From Dichetophora obliterata (lineage: Eukaryota; Arthropoda; Insecta; Diptera; Sciomyzidae), in the NCBI GenBank assembly GCA_963920525.1, contig OY986438.1, positions 78,268,060 to 78,332,059 on the forward strand: a stretch of 64,000 nucleotides of DNA. Direction: 5' to 3'. The stretch's first letter is position 1; every line of letters begins with the position of its first letter. Of this stretch, positions 11,526 to 22,410 are shown piece by piece. Both the position numbers and the translations under genes were made by a program. Under the pieces are notes generated by a model, which ran no database searches, was not told where the DNA came from, and was given only the letters and a program-made list of their open reading frames with translations.

Positions 11526-12665
11526 TTTGCAGTGGTTTTTTGATACCTAGTGTTCCTTTATATTTTTTTTTTCATTCACAAATTAATTTGTTGTTACTGT
11601 TGATTTTATATTCATTTACTTGACCTATATCAACGGTACGTTTGTTAGGGCCTGAAAGGTTTATTGCAAAATTACTTTTATGTTTGTAGTTGCATAATAA
11701 GAATACAATTTTTTTGTTTTTTTTTTAATATCTTTCGTTTTACATTATTTTAATAATAATTTGAAATTTATTTTGTTGTTGGAAAAAAAGTATTTATATA
11801 ATTTAAACTATTTGTGTTTAGTCAGTTGGCTTTCTTCTAATTGTAACACTCAAATTTAAAATAAACTTAAAATGGAATTTGCTTACTTCATGATGTAGTA
11901 GTTAATATATTTTCTGCTAAGTCAAAGTTGAATGCTGTTGTAGTTCTGGTACAGGTGTTAATGATGATGATGACGTTTGAAGATATTAAAGTTGGTGCTT
12001 GAATTTCCCTGTTGTAGTTACCAATATATTATTTTGCTGTGTTATTTGCGCTACAAATGAATTGTAAAGCTATCATCTGCAGCAGTTGTTGTTGTTGTCG
12101 TCATATGCATATTGTTGCTATTATTGCTGCCACTGCTATTGTTGATTTGCAGCTCATTGTTGTTGCGTGCTAATGCTGCTGCAGTTGTATAACATTCAGC
12201 TGTTCATCGGTTAGAGTTGCAATCAACCGATCGTTTGATTTAATTTGCGTCGTTGTTACAAATTCATTGGCGTCAAATTGCCCCGCTTCGATTTTGATGT
12301 TAGGAAATTTGTTTTATTGCTGATGTTGTTGTTGGTGGTTGTTGTTATATGGGTATTTGTAGTTCGTCTTGTTTTTATTTTATTTTTTTTTTTGCAAAAA
12401 TTTAACTTAAACAGTTTTATATTAGACTTTGTGTAATTTGTTTCGAATTTGTTTTTGTGTGGAAGAAATACTCTTTATTTTCATATCACTTTGGAATTAA
12501 TAATTCTTTATTAATGAAAGTCTTTTCTTTTTCATTATAATGTTTGAACCAATAATCTTTACACTTCTGATGATTATGTTCTTTTTTTCACTGTACACTT
12601 TTAGTAGTTTTATTGCAGGACATTTTTTTAATAATTTACTGACTGTGGATCATAAGGATTCAGGA
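11526..12665 (-). other. Long 5' leader of the mdg1/412-like element
   Basis: About 1.1 kb between the PBS and the small ORF, without a long minus-strand frame. It includes a run rich in GTTGTT/GCTGCT trinucleotides (about 11950-12350), CAA/CAG-type on the transcript strand. Confidence 0.7.
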
Positions 12666-12680
12666 CTGGCAGGATCGCCA
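12666..12680 (-). promoter_or_regulatory. tRNA-Arg type primer binding site
   Basis: The minus strand starts TGGCGATCCTGCCAG directly after the 5' LTR, a 15-nt match to the 3' end of insect tRNA-Arg (ACG) as I recall it. 412/mdg1 elements are known to use tRNA-Arg. Confidence 0.8.
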
Positions 12681-13170
12681 TGTTAGGATAGCTTGGTTGC
12701 TATTGAAGTCCAAAAAACACAATATTTAATTTTAGTTTTAATTTTATTTATTTCGGTTAGATCGCGAGTGACCAAACATTTTCAATACAGTTACACTCCT
12801 TGACTGACTTCTTTTGCTAGTCTTAATCTAAAAAGAAACTTACGAAGAAGGGTGTACGTGACAAAAGTAGAAAGTCAAGTATCGAAGCAATTCGACATTG
12901 ATACTTGAGTTCAATGACTAAACGCGAAACTATGAGAATAAACGAAATATGACCCGGTCATTAACTTTAATAATTTATTGTGGAATTTGGAATTCAATAA
13001 ATTCCGAAATATGACGCGGTCAATAACTTTAATAAGTTATTGTGGAATTTGGAGTTGAATAAATTCCGCGTTATTTGATACTGCACTTACACTTAGGGTG
13101 ATAAGTGCAATATGAGTTTATATGTACTAGTATGAACGAAGTATGTATTGATTTGCATTGTCACGCTACA
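12681..13170 (-). repeat. 5' LTR of the mdg1/412-like element
   Basis: 490 bp partner of 5545-6032, with the same ends and the same internal ~62-bp duplication. A 3-nt indel and scattered substitutions distinguish the two copies. Confidence 0.93.
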
Positions 13171-13220
13171 CTATAAAAATTATCAGAAATTTCTGATGTA
13201 GAAAAACGTCAAACGATGGA

Positions 13221-13598
13221 AGTTGTAGATTTTATATCCGTATTTTAAACACAAATTTAAACATATTTAAGAAGTTAAAAATTGGAAAAACAATCTGAGC
13301 TTCTAAAACATAGCTTGGAGTTTCTGTTGGAATTTGATATTGGGCATTTCTGAGGAGTTATCATCGTTTGCTGCACTAAATGAATCAGGTGAGTGCTGCT
13401 TGCTGAGCTGGTGACTATTGCTGTTGCCTGCTGCTGCGTTGATGTCTGTTTTTATCCTCTGCTCTGGCTTTCTAGCTCTGAAATACATAATCCGAACCAG
13501 TGTGAGTTAAAATTATAATACAAATTTACTTATAATTTGTGATTACTTTCACTTGCTGCAATATCGCGCCAGAACTGAAAAAACACAAGAAACTAAGC
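13221..13598. other. No gene recognised (old non-LTR sequence possible)
   Basis: Follows the split endonuclease fragment that ends near 13220. A 61-codon minus-strand frame at 13303-13488 is preceded by an acceptor-like TTTCAG, but no family is recognisable. Confidence 0.35.
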
Positions 13599-14086
13599 CA
13601 TGATACAAAGAACTACAGATAAAGTATTGCGCATATCCGCCATCTTTGCTGTGACGTGCAAGGTGCTCATTGGTTGCAACGTAGTCACAATTTATTCATA
13701 GGGTATAAAGATTTCAAAATGCCTACATTTTCTTATGAAAACTTGTTTTACTGAAATGAAATAAATATTGTTAAATAAAGCACATGTCCAAAATAAGGTA
13801 AATATATTTTTTAGTACTGTTTGTGAAAAAAATTTGTATATTTTGTAGGGGTGCTTTTTCCCCTTTTTACCGATTTACACAAAAAACGGCTACGTTGCTT
13901 GATATGCTTGACAGAATTTTGACTGTTTGTTCGTTTTCATTTTGCTATCTTCGACACTTTTCGACATTTTTTTTTTTTTTTAATGTATTCATCAAGTGTC
14001 ACATTTGACGAGCACCGATGACGAGGTGCGCAGTAAATGTTGTTCGTTGCGCCGGGAATACTTTACCTGTAGTTCTTTGTATCATG
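13599..14086. mobile_element. Non-autonomous TIR element with 9-bp target duplication
   Basis: Thirty-bp terminal inverted repeats with one mismatch (left end CATGATACAAAGAACTACAG; right end its inverse at 14057-14086), 488 bp overall. Direct AAACTAAGC at 13590-13598 and 14087-14095 gives a 9-bp duplication. Nine bp is typical of Mutator-like elements; a longer-than-usual 8-bp class is the alternative. No transposase. Confidence 0.85.
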
Positions 14087-14218
14087 AAACTAAGCAATGA
14101 AGTGGGAAGTGTCAAACTACTTGAAACAGCGTTACCACCTAGTACAAAGTAAAAAAACAACCGCTGTACTTAATTGGCGACACCGAAACGTTCAGACTAA
14201 CGTACGTAAAACTAAAAA

Positions 14219-15299
14219 ATGCCGTGTGTTTGCTTAGCAAGGGTTGAGCGTAATTTGCAAGACGACAAGAAAGTGAAATGTATCACTTGTAACGAATATT
14301 TCCACTGCCACTGTGTGAACATAAAGAAATCTATATTTCTTTACATATATAGAAATATAGATTTCTTTATGTTCACACAGAATATTTCCACTGCCACTGT
14401 GTGAACATAAAAAGTCCATGTAAAAGAATAGAAAGCAATACAAATGCGCGAAATGTCTCTCTGCTCGTAGGGAATCGTTCGTTCACTCACCACCAATAAA
14501 GACTAATGCGAACTCGTCAGACACATGCCCTATTCTGACAGGCCTTACCGTGACTGACAATGTTTCTACGCCTCCAGAAAGGGTCTGCACTAAAGATATG
14601 AGTGAGAAACTTTCCACTTCGACTTTGCTTGCTAGTTTTGAACAGAAGTTTAAGAAGCAAAACGAAGTGTATGAACTACGCCTTTCAAAACATTGTGCGC
14701 AGATCGCTTCCCGAACCAAAGATGAGCTGGCGATTGTTATAAAAGAGAGTGAGCAAAGGGTTCTGGCTGAGCAACTTCAAACCGTTGCTGAAATACGTAG
14801 TGATCTACAGTCAGTTGCTGGTAAAGTTACGCAATTAGAAAAAGTTGATGCAGGCGCATTAAAAGCGGATATAAGCACTTTTAAAACAGAGCTTGACGAA
14901 TTTAAGGTGCGGTTTGTTGAACAACAGGGGAATGCTGCGGGAGAGGTCTTACATGCCCAAATGGGAGATGTTGATTGTCTAAAGAAGGAGGTAGACGAGT
15001 TAAAATCTCAACTGGCTAGACAAGATAATATAGCCGTTGCTTGTGATCTTCGTCTGAATGGAATTCCATTTTCTGAAGGTGAAAACCTTTGGGAAATATT
15101 AAATAATATATGTTCTACCGTAAACATTACCCTTCCTAAGGTGAAGACTTTGTTCCGTCTCAATCAAAAATTAAATCATCGAAACAACAGCAAAGATACA
15201 ACAATAATTGTCAAATTTGATACGCCCTTCGACAGAAAGGCGTTAGGTATGATTCCTTTTTTGCTACTCTGTAAAAATGTTAAGTTCGTTAAGTTCTGA
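14219..15299 (+). pseudogene. Non-LTR ORF1: zinc finger, coiled coil, RRM-like
   Basis: ATG at 14219. The N-terminus has a PHD-like finger start (CxxC spacing in VKCITCNEYFHCHCV). The frame is then broken by an 86-bp local rearrangement (14294-14411) and resumes. From about 14550 a long helical, heptad-like region (residues ~20-150 of that frame) precedes an RRM-like segment (LRLNGIPFSEGENLWEIL, then TTIIVKFDTPFDRKAL) typical of L1/CR1-type ORF1 proteins. It ends at 15299, about 40 bp before the endonuclease frame. Confidence 0.78.
14294..14411. repeat. 86-bp duplication enclosing a perfect 28-bp hairpin
   Basis: Two identical 32-bp copies (starting GAATATTTCCACTGCCACTG) lie at 14294-14325 and 14380-14411. 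Between and overlapping them, 14313-14340 is exactly complementary to 14351-14378, with a 10-nt loop. The insertion disrupts ORF1. The pattern is that of a template-switch event during replication or reverse transcription. Confidence 0.92.
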
Positions 15300-15339
15300 A
15301 TTGTTTCGTTCCAAAGATAACAGCTTTAATATGATAAGA

Positions 15340-16455
15340 ATACTCTCCAAACAAAGAACTGGGCTTAAAATTTGCCACCTAAATGCTCAAAGCTTAATTA
15401 ACAAAATTGATGACCTGCGTTACATGTTTGAGGGTTCTGATATGGATGCTGTTTGTGTAAGTGAAACATGGTTTAATAATTATATGCCGGATAGTTTGTT
15501 TTGTTTGAAAGGTTTTAAAATATTTCGAGCGGATAGAGTTGTTCATGCTGGCGGAGTTGCAATTTTCGTCAAAGAAAATGTCGCGTGTAAGATACTCTGC
15601 AAGTCGTCTCAAGATAGTGTCATTGAATATGTCTTTGTAGTAGTTTCAAATGGTGATCAAAATTTACTTCTAGGGTCCAAATAGAACTGTTGATTTGGTA
15701 CCTTTTTTAAGCACACTGGAAAATATTCCATATTCCGCTCTCGTTCACTGAAATTATTATTGCTGGTGATTTTAATAGTAATCTCCTCGTAGAAAATAAT
15801 AGCTAGTCCAAGATATGAATAGCTTAGGTCTTCTACCTGTAAACTCAGCAATGCCTACTCACTATACAAAAACTTTAAATACTGTCCTGGACTTATTCTC
15901 GGAATCCTTCTCTATGATCAGATATTCGTACCTAATTTTTCAAAGCATGACCGAATTTTTCAAAGCATGACCTAATTTCTCTAGCTTATGACTCACAGAT
16001 ACTGTTAACAAATTCAGTTACCGCGACTTCAAAAACATCGACTATACTCGACTTGAAACTGCTATACTTAATATAAACTGGGAACAAATTTTTCATATTA
16101 CCTCAGTTGATAATCAAGTTGCATTTTTTCATCGCAATGTTAAATACTTTATAATGAGTTTGTCCCTATAAAGCATAAAATAACCAATCATAAGAAACGA
16201 TATTGGTTCAACAGAACAATTGAAAACTTGATACTAATGCGTAATAATGCGTACAATCGATGGAAACGTTTTAAGACACCAGCATTAAATAAAGAGTTTA
16301 AAATTCTACGCTCGAGAGTTGTTAAAGAGGTGAAAGCTGCAAAAACTAATTACTAGGGTTATAAGTTTAGCTCTGTGGTAAACAATAAGCAAAAGTGGCG
16401 TGAGATAAGAAATATTGGTCTGAGTCAAAAAAATGTCGGTTTCTGTGATAATGTG
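15340..16455 (+). pseudogene. Non-LTR endonuclease and linker, truncated
   Basis: The open part (15340-15684) shows the APE endonuclease opening LKICHLNAQSLINKID, the catalytic-glutamate region VCVSETWF and the GGVAIFVK strand. After 15684 the protein is recognisable only in pieces across frames (an AGDFN-like site near 15765, KRYWFN-like near 16200). The RT domain is absent; sequence ends near 16455. With the ORF1 just upstream this is one degenerate element. Confidence 0.85.
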
Positions 16456-16689
16456 GACGTTGAATATTTAAATAAATGGTGATAGCAGAGAAGATTCGTA
16501 GGCAGAGGAAGAGTTCTCCTGCGCTGAGATTGAATTTGAAGAGAATATTATTTGTTTTTTTAACGAAAAGAACGCTTTGTTGTTTCTGGTTGGGGTGATA
16601 TTTGAGGAAGATCCAGCCCAGGTTGAGGGAAATGTGATGAAGTCTCCTTCATGTGTTGTGGAAGTGAATCGTTGCAAAATAGTTTAAGT

Positions 16690-17280
16690 TTTTTGGCTTA
16701 TCATATGTGATAAACGGACGTAACGGAAAGGGGCCATTCGATAGCGCTATTTCGGTAGCGCACTTTGCTCAAAAAGTTTTATTTTCCATCACAAAAGAAA
16801 AAGAAATAACCACGTCTGATTTGGAGCACGGTTCACTGATAACTTATACTCATCCTTTGCATTAAGGACTTAAACTGGGTTTCTGCGAATCCTGGTTCAT
16901 TATCACAAGTTATTTGTTTGGCCTCTGGAAAACTTTGGAGTATATCTAGGACTTTCTGGTCTTAATCAATTTTGTCATCGATTAGTTTTATGATTAAATA
17001 TTTTGAATATGCGTCTATCGCACTTACAAATTTTAGATTTTGTATGAAGAATATATCATTGTGAATTTGTTCCCATTCTTTTCCTGGAATTTTTCGCGAG
17101 TATGTGTTTGCTCAAGTATTATTTTTTGATTGTCTGCATTAGTTATGTCAATTAGGAAATTGCTTGTATATAAAAATTTTATGTTAAATGTTTCCAATAA
17201 TTTTTCTTTAATTTCGTATAAGCATTCTAGAGTACAGTGTATATCAGTTACTACTCCCGGTATTAACAATTCTTTCAATA
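16690..17280 (-). pseudogene. Integrase core fragment, mdg3/micropia-like gypsy
   Basis: On the minus strand, KFVSAIDAYSKYLIIK (first catalytic D) is followed by VLDILQSFPEAKQITCDNEPGF (second catalytic D in CDNEP). An in-frame TAG lies between them. Sequence after the second D is degraded. Upstream, 17033-17278 is open and reads into the finger-linker region. Only a scrap of pol remains. Confidence 0.7.
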
Positions 17281-17549
17281 TTTCAATTAAATTTTCAATT
17301 GTATCGTATTCTATTATATGTATTGTTTTTCCGAAATTTGTAATTGATTCATGGATCGTAAATCTGCCTTTGTGCAGTAAAATCTGTTACTTGTATTGGT
17401 TTACAGGTTTTGTTGTTTCCCTGATTTGAAGACTGTCGCTACTTTCTGCTGAATGTTGAGAATCTGAACTCGAGGCAGGCCCGCAGACAAGGGGGTCTTA
17501 GGGGTTAAGCCCCTTAGGGCCTAGAAAGTGTAAAATTCTAATATATTAG

Positions 17550-17731
17550 TAAACAGATCAGGTGGGTCTGTTCCGGTGAACTAAAGATTCACCAAAGAGC
17601 GCTGGCTTTGAGCTGTAAATCTTGGTAAGTCGAGCTATTGTTTGCATATAACTTTCGGGCAATTGGCGCTCGGTTTATATGCAAACGGAGAAAAACAAAA
17701 TAAGAACAAGACACCAGCAATTAGTTATCTT
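17550..17731 (-). repeat. BEL/Pao LTR fragment
   Basis: About 180 bp starting TAAACAGATCAGGTGGGTCT, near-identical to 22231-22410, where it follows a PBS. This copy is cut off on its right at the gag remnant. It is best read as the external end of the 3' LTR, with the rest of the LTR and all of pol deleted. Confidence 0.7.
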
Positions 17732-18893
17732 AGTGGACCCGCTTTTACAATTTTTGAAGTATGGCCAGTTGACAGACAGTTGAGGCAGCAATGAAAACAC
17801 CTCGCAACTGATGATCTGTCATTTACGTTCATTGCCAAAAACTTCGGACAGAACTTCAATGCATGATGCTGGTTTTCGCATAAGTTGCAATTGGTGTTCG
17901 TCTTTTTTGCCTGGTTGGTGTTGACTTTGTTCACATTTGGTGAAGGTGCGTAAAATATTTGCCCTTTTGGTGCCGCGTCTGAAATCGACTTGTTAGAAAT
18001 TTATCCAAGTCAGCCCATTTGGGGATTTCTGCCTTGTTCTCTAATGATTGCTCCTATATGGAGAGCGTCGTTTCAGGCAACTTTGTTGAACACAAATATG
18101 AGAATATTGCATCCCAATTGTTTATTTCTACGGTATGCATCGTTAGTGCTGAAATTACATTATTGATGTCTCTATGTAATTTTTTGATGGCACTTCCCGA
18201 CTCATTTAAAACCACCTGAAGATTGAATAAAACTTTTAGTTGGCTATTCACCAGAATGCGGTTATTTTTATAGCGGTCTGTCAAGTTTTGCAATGCTGTT
18301 GCACACCTTTCATGCGTAACAGGAGATTTTTTAACAATCTCTTTGCCTCTCAGCGGGTTTTCTGGGTGAGGTGAAAAAGTTTCTCAGCAGGTGTCAGCCG
18401 ATTATTTGAAATATAAATGACTGAAAACAAATCTCTGAAGGAGGGCCATGTTAAATAATCACCGTGAAACAATTCGGTATCACACGGTGGCAAATTGATA
18501 TTATGGCCAAACATTGGCAACTCAACTCGAGAGACATCAACTTTATTATGTTCTTTGGATGTGGACAACTTATCACTAAGACCGCTCATCTTTGCAAGAC
18601 ATCGAACATATGTCTGAAAACACGAGCGATATTTTATTTTCACGACGCTGACATTATCATCATCGTCATTCGTTGCCGCTAGCTTTTGCTGGCATGACTC
18701 GTATGATGCTTGAACATTTGTCCACCGCAATTTTAATTCCTCTTCGTGAATTTTAAGAGCTAAAATATTGTGCTCATCTTGAGGAATCGCGTTAAAGTCT
18801 GCTTCCAGATCAAAAATGGTGTCAGTAGAGCTCATAAAGGAGTTCATCTTCTCCATTATTAATTTAAGAAACAAAACTAAGTTTTGTTTATTA
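17732..18893 (-). pseudogene. BEL/Pao Gag remnant
   Basis: Three frames together give a BEL-type Gag. The capsid-side domain (LPMFGHNINLPPCDTELFHG, DYLTWPSFRDLF, LTPAEKLFHL) lies at 18350-18893. An ALQNLTDRY continuation and an INNWDAIFSYL segment lie at 18054-18293. A zinc-knuckle region with CNLCENQHHALKFC and CFHCCLNC lies at 17732-17934. Two frameshifts and stops break it, and the last knuckle is lost at the LTR junction. The hAT element at 18902 sits in its 5' part. Confidence 0.88.
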
Positions 18894-18901
18894 ACAGAAT
18901 C

Positions 18902-20695
18902 CATTGGCGTGGGAAGCGGGGGGAAAGGGGGAGCAGTTGCCCCCCACTTTTTTAGCTAGATAAACAATTTAAAAGGAAAACTTCAAAATTTATTCAAAAT
19001 ATCAGTCTTTTTTTTACAACGATAATATTTTTGTATTATATATTTTCCTCTTCTTTCTCTCTTCTTCATAAGCATGCTTGCGGATAACCATTTTCTTTCT
19101 CTGTGCTTGCAAAAAGATAGAACAAAATGTAGAGTTTCTATTGCAAAGCCACCACTTCAGTTGAAAAGCACCCTTAAGTATGTAGCTTAATGCTTGTTAA
19201 TTTTGCAACTCTGGTAAGAAAAAATTTGACATGTTCTTAGGGACTTTCCATATTGGACGACATGTTGTACGATAAGTTAGATGGAAAACTAATGGGACTA
19301 TTTGATTGAGCGTTCGAACGATCCAACTTGTAAAGCAATATCATAATTGCAAGCTCTCAAGCAGAACACATCCGGCTAATAGCTAAGCAACTTTTAGATG
19401 CCCTAACAATTGAGCAGTAATTTTACATAGTTGTACAATATTGTACAATCGGCAGAAAAAAACCAAAAATTTCGACTATCGTTTTCGCTTACGCATGGTA
19501 CTACATGTTGTACAATCTGCTATGTTGGTCCAATGTTTTGGGCCATGCGAAAGCCCCTACTGAGAATTAGCTGATGAAAATCCACCTCGGCGCTTTGAAG
19601 AAACATCAAATCCGGTTGCTTCAGTACAGTTGATCAGATTCAGATCAGTTGATCAGAACAGATATGATCGGCTACTAAAAGATTATTTCGAAATTTTAGA
19701 TCTTCTCTCAAATGAGATAACGGCTAGATTCGATCAAACAGGTTGATATTTTACTTTTTTTTTATTTTTGCATGTTTATACCAGCTTCACTCAACCGACT
19801 CACTTTGATTTAACATTGGTGAGTCGGTTGAGTAAAGCTAGTGTAAACTGGCACTTTGTAAATCTTATTGTACATTTAAACAGATCTTGACTCTCTGGAA
19901 TCGTTGGAAAATATTGTAATCGAAGCCTTCAACGGAAAAGTGCCTTCTGAACAAAATCTAAAAACAAAACCAGATCTTTATGCAGATGACTTTTTTGCAG
20001 ATGAAATTGCTGAAGCAATTGCCTGGCCAAACATCTTGAAATTGTAGTGGCATTGTATCCCAATTTGCGAAAAATTCGGATACTGTAAAAAAACTATTAA
20101 ATGAAGTTGAAAAACTTATTGCTTTGCTTTTGACTGTGCCTGCATCAGCACCTTCATTTGAGCGTTCTTTTAGTGCACTAAGACGACTTAAGACGAATCT
20201 TCGAGCAACTATGACACAGAAACGACTCACTCATGCGGCACTTATTCACATTCACAAAGATAAAACCGAAGAATTGAATTCGATGGAGGTGGTGAAAGAG
20301 TTTGTTTCTCGCAAGGACAGAAAGAAACATTTTGGAATAATTTAAATTGATATAACTTTTTGTACCTTATTGCATTTAAACCATGTAAGGATATACCTAG
20401 TCTTGCTTTATAAAAGTAACCATTATTTCTTATATTTTCATATTACCATATGAAAGATCCTTTAAAGAATGATCTCTATTATTGAAATTGGAAGAAGTTT
20501 TAAAAATAATGAAATTTTAATATTTTTTATATATTTTTATATTTTTTTTTTATTTTAAACTAAAATAAAAAATTTGTTTATTCACATTCTTGTTTCTTTG
20601 AAGAAATTTTGGTGAACTTTTTTTTGCACCACCATTTGTACTGCCCCCCCCCATTTGTACTGCCCCCCAGATGAAATTAGCTTCCGACGCGCTTG
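18902..20695 (+). mobile_element. hAT element, 1794 bp, ZMYM1/Restless-like
   Basis: Eight-bp duplications ACAGAATC lie at 18894-18901 and 20696-20703. Imperfect TIRs: left CATTGGCGTGGGAAGC against the right end GCTTCCGACGCGCTTG (12 of 16 match). G/C runs flank both ends. It encodes the C-terminal half of a transposase. The 246-bp element at 50590-50835 has the same two ends and is a deletion derivative. Confidence 0.92.
19570..20345 (+). pseudogene. hAT transposase C-terminal half
   Basis: The first part (RRFEETSNP, NRYDRLLKDYFEILD) ends at a GT at 19742. A 142-bp intron-like segment to AG at 19883 restores the frame (phase 1). The second exon continues to a TAG near 20047, after which the frame shifts by one. 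It then gives the dimerisation domain SAPSFERSFSALRRLKTNLR, ending at 20345. The N-terminal zinc finger and first catalytic region are missing. Confidence 0.85.
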
Positions 20696-20703
20696 ACAGA
20701 ATC

Positions 20704-21075
20704 GAAGCTTAAATGGCTTAAAAATATTTTCAATTGGTTTCTAATAAGTAGAAGCGTTAAAATGTTAGGTAATTGTAAGCTACAAACAGCTTCAAATATT
20801 TTTTAGACCTAGTTTCTCAACGGATAAACTTTCAATATTAGAGACTTTTAAGCTAAAGCTGCTTGAAATATTTTTAACTAGTTTCTAATACGTAGAAACT
20901 TAAAAGATTAGATAAAGTTAAGCTAGAAAATTTCAGCTATAGGCAAAATTAAGCTTAAATGGCTTAACAATATTTTTACCTAGTTTATAATTTGTAGAAA
21001 ATTTCAGTTGTAGGTAAAAATTAAGCTTAAACTGCTTGAAAATATTTTTACCTAGTTTCTAATACGTAGAAACTT
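20704..21075. repeat. Diverged ~100-bp tandem repeats
   Basis: Four or so imperfect copies of a unit containing AAGCTTAAATGGCTTAAAA and TTTACCTAGTTTCTAATACG. They lie in the presumed leader/5' gag side of the BEL/Pao remnant. Confidence 0.6.
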
Positions 21076-22212
21076 TACACAGACCGAAAATAAGTAGATT
21101 CTTTTAAAATGGGAAAGTAGGGAAATTGTAAAAAGCCCAATTAATAATATAAAATTATTTATTTTCCGTTTTATTTGTTAATTAATCATAAACATTTTTT
21201 TTAAAAATCTTACAAAATTTAAAAAATCCCCAAACAAAACCGTGTACTTGGTAAAATATTTTGATTGCAGATTTGGTTTAAATAACTAGGAATTTAACTT
21301 AAAATAGCTAAAATTCCCGAAAAAGTGCCAAAAATTATAATCGCAATATTTGCGATAAATTTTGACGAACTGGCAACACTTTTTCGTAGTCGCCTTGCTG
21401 TTTTGATTGAGTTTTATTTTCTCATCTTGTTTGTTTGCTGCACTATTCGTGTTTATTTACCTGCTCTTTTTCTTTGTTTTTAGTCGGTTTCCATTGTTTT
21501 TTTTTATTGTGAAAATAATAACTAACATAACACAAAGCAATAACATAATAAGTTCTGAATAATCAAGAACAAAAAAAAAAAAAAAGTGGTGTTTTAATAA
21601 AAACGCGACGAGCAAAGCAAACAAACGAAGTCGGCCAAATAAACCAGTGTGTGTGTGTGAATGTGTGTTTTTATTTTGCGTTAATTTATTTTATGCCAAG
21701 TTAATTTGCACAAAATTAACAATCGAAAAAAAAAACTATTGCAATAATTATTTTGTGCTCAATAAATTCCCGATTGGTGGTGCACCGCAAAAAACTCCGT
21801 GCACTTTTCCGCGAGTTTTATAAAAAGTAGAAAACTAATTTTGCCGGACGGACAAAATATTTGTACGACACAAAACAAAAAAGTATCAAAGAAGTACAAG
21901 AATTTGCGAAACGAATTGGTCGTTTGTGTGTGAGTGTGTGTGTGCCGCTATACTTGTATGAAAAACAACTGTAATAATTAAAAAAATTATATATTTTCAC
22001 AAATATATTCGTCAATTTAATTGTTATATTTTATTTTTAACTTGCACAATAACACTATAACTTGAGCCACTTGAAAAAGAAACCAATCAACTAACCTTTT
22101 TCAACTGTTGAAAGCTGGTAAGACGATAGAATTTGAGCTTTTTAAAGATGTTTCCAATTTCTCGCTTTTCCTCTCCGGACTAAAAGTTACCAGGAACGGA
22201 TGCAGAAGTATT
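21076..22212 (-). other. Presumed 5' leader of the BEL/Pao remnant
   Basis: No coding frame. It lies between the gag 5' side and the PBS at 22213-22230. It contains a short GTGTGTG run (about 21648-21660) and A-rich tracts. Host 5' UTR sequence is a less likely alternative. Confidence 0.4.
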
Positions 22213-22230
22213 ATCCGGCTCGAAGGACCA
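22213..22230 (-). promoter_or_regulatory. tRNA-Tyr type primer binding site
   Basis: The minus strand begins TGGTCCTTCGAGCCGGAT, complementary over 18 nt to the 3' end of tRNA-Tyr as I recall it. It abuts the LTR-like block on its right, consistent with a minus-strand BEL/Pao element. Confidence 0.75.
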
Positions 22231-22410
22231 TAAACAGATCAGGTGGGTCTGTTCCGGTGAACTAAAGATTCACTAAAGAATCTTTAGTTTAGCAAATCTT
22301 GGTAAGTCAAACTATTGTTTGCATATAACTTTCGGGCAATTGGTGCTCGGTTTATATGCAAACGGAGAAAAACAAAATAAGAACAAAACACCAGCAATTA
22401 TTATCTTTGA
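22231..22410 (-). repeat. BEL/Pao 5' LTR (internal end)
   Basis: Matches 17550-17731 from TAAACAGATC onward. The LTR must extend further right than the shared part. ATTAG, which also precedes 17550, recurs at several points between 22560 and 22800, so the outer end is unresolved. Confidence 0.65.

Larger units (their letters stand above)
5545..13170 (-). mobile_element. mdg1/412-like LTR retrotransposon, broken
   Basis: Complete 7626-bp element bounded by LTRs 5545-6032 and 12681-13170 (TGTTAGG...GCTACA), with perfect 4-bp duplications CTAT at 5541-5544 and 13171-13174. Order on the minus strand: LTR, tRNA-Arg type PBS, ~1.1-kb leader, small membrane ORF, gag, protease-RT-RNase H, integrase, tandem repeats, polypurine tract, LTR. 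The LTRs differ by about eight substitutions and two indels by eye, a moderately old insertion. Gag, RT, the pol linker and integrase each carry frame breaks or stops, so this copy cannot make a full Pol. Confidence 0.93.

Noticed and set aside
13303..13488. 61-codon minus-strand frame with an acceptor-like TTTCAG, possibly a host exon
   Set aside because: No recognisable domain, no partner exon, and it lies beside old non-LTR sequence.
21400..22110. Host promoter/5' UTR with a donor-like CTGGTAAGA near 22115
   Set aside because: Position between BEL gag and the PBS makes a retroelement leader the simpler reading.
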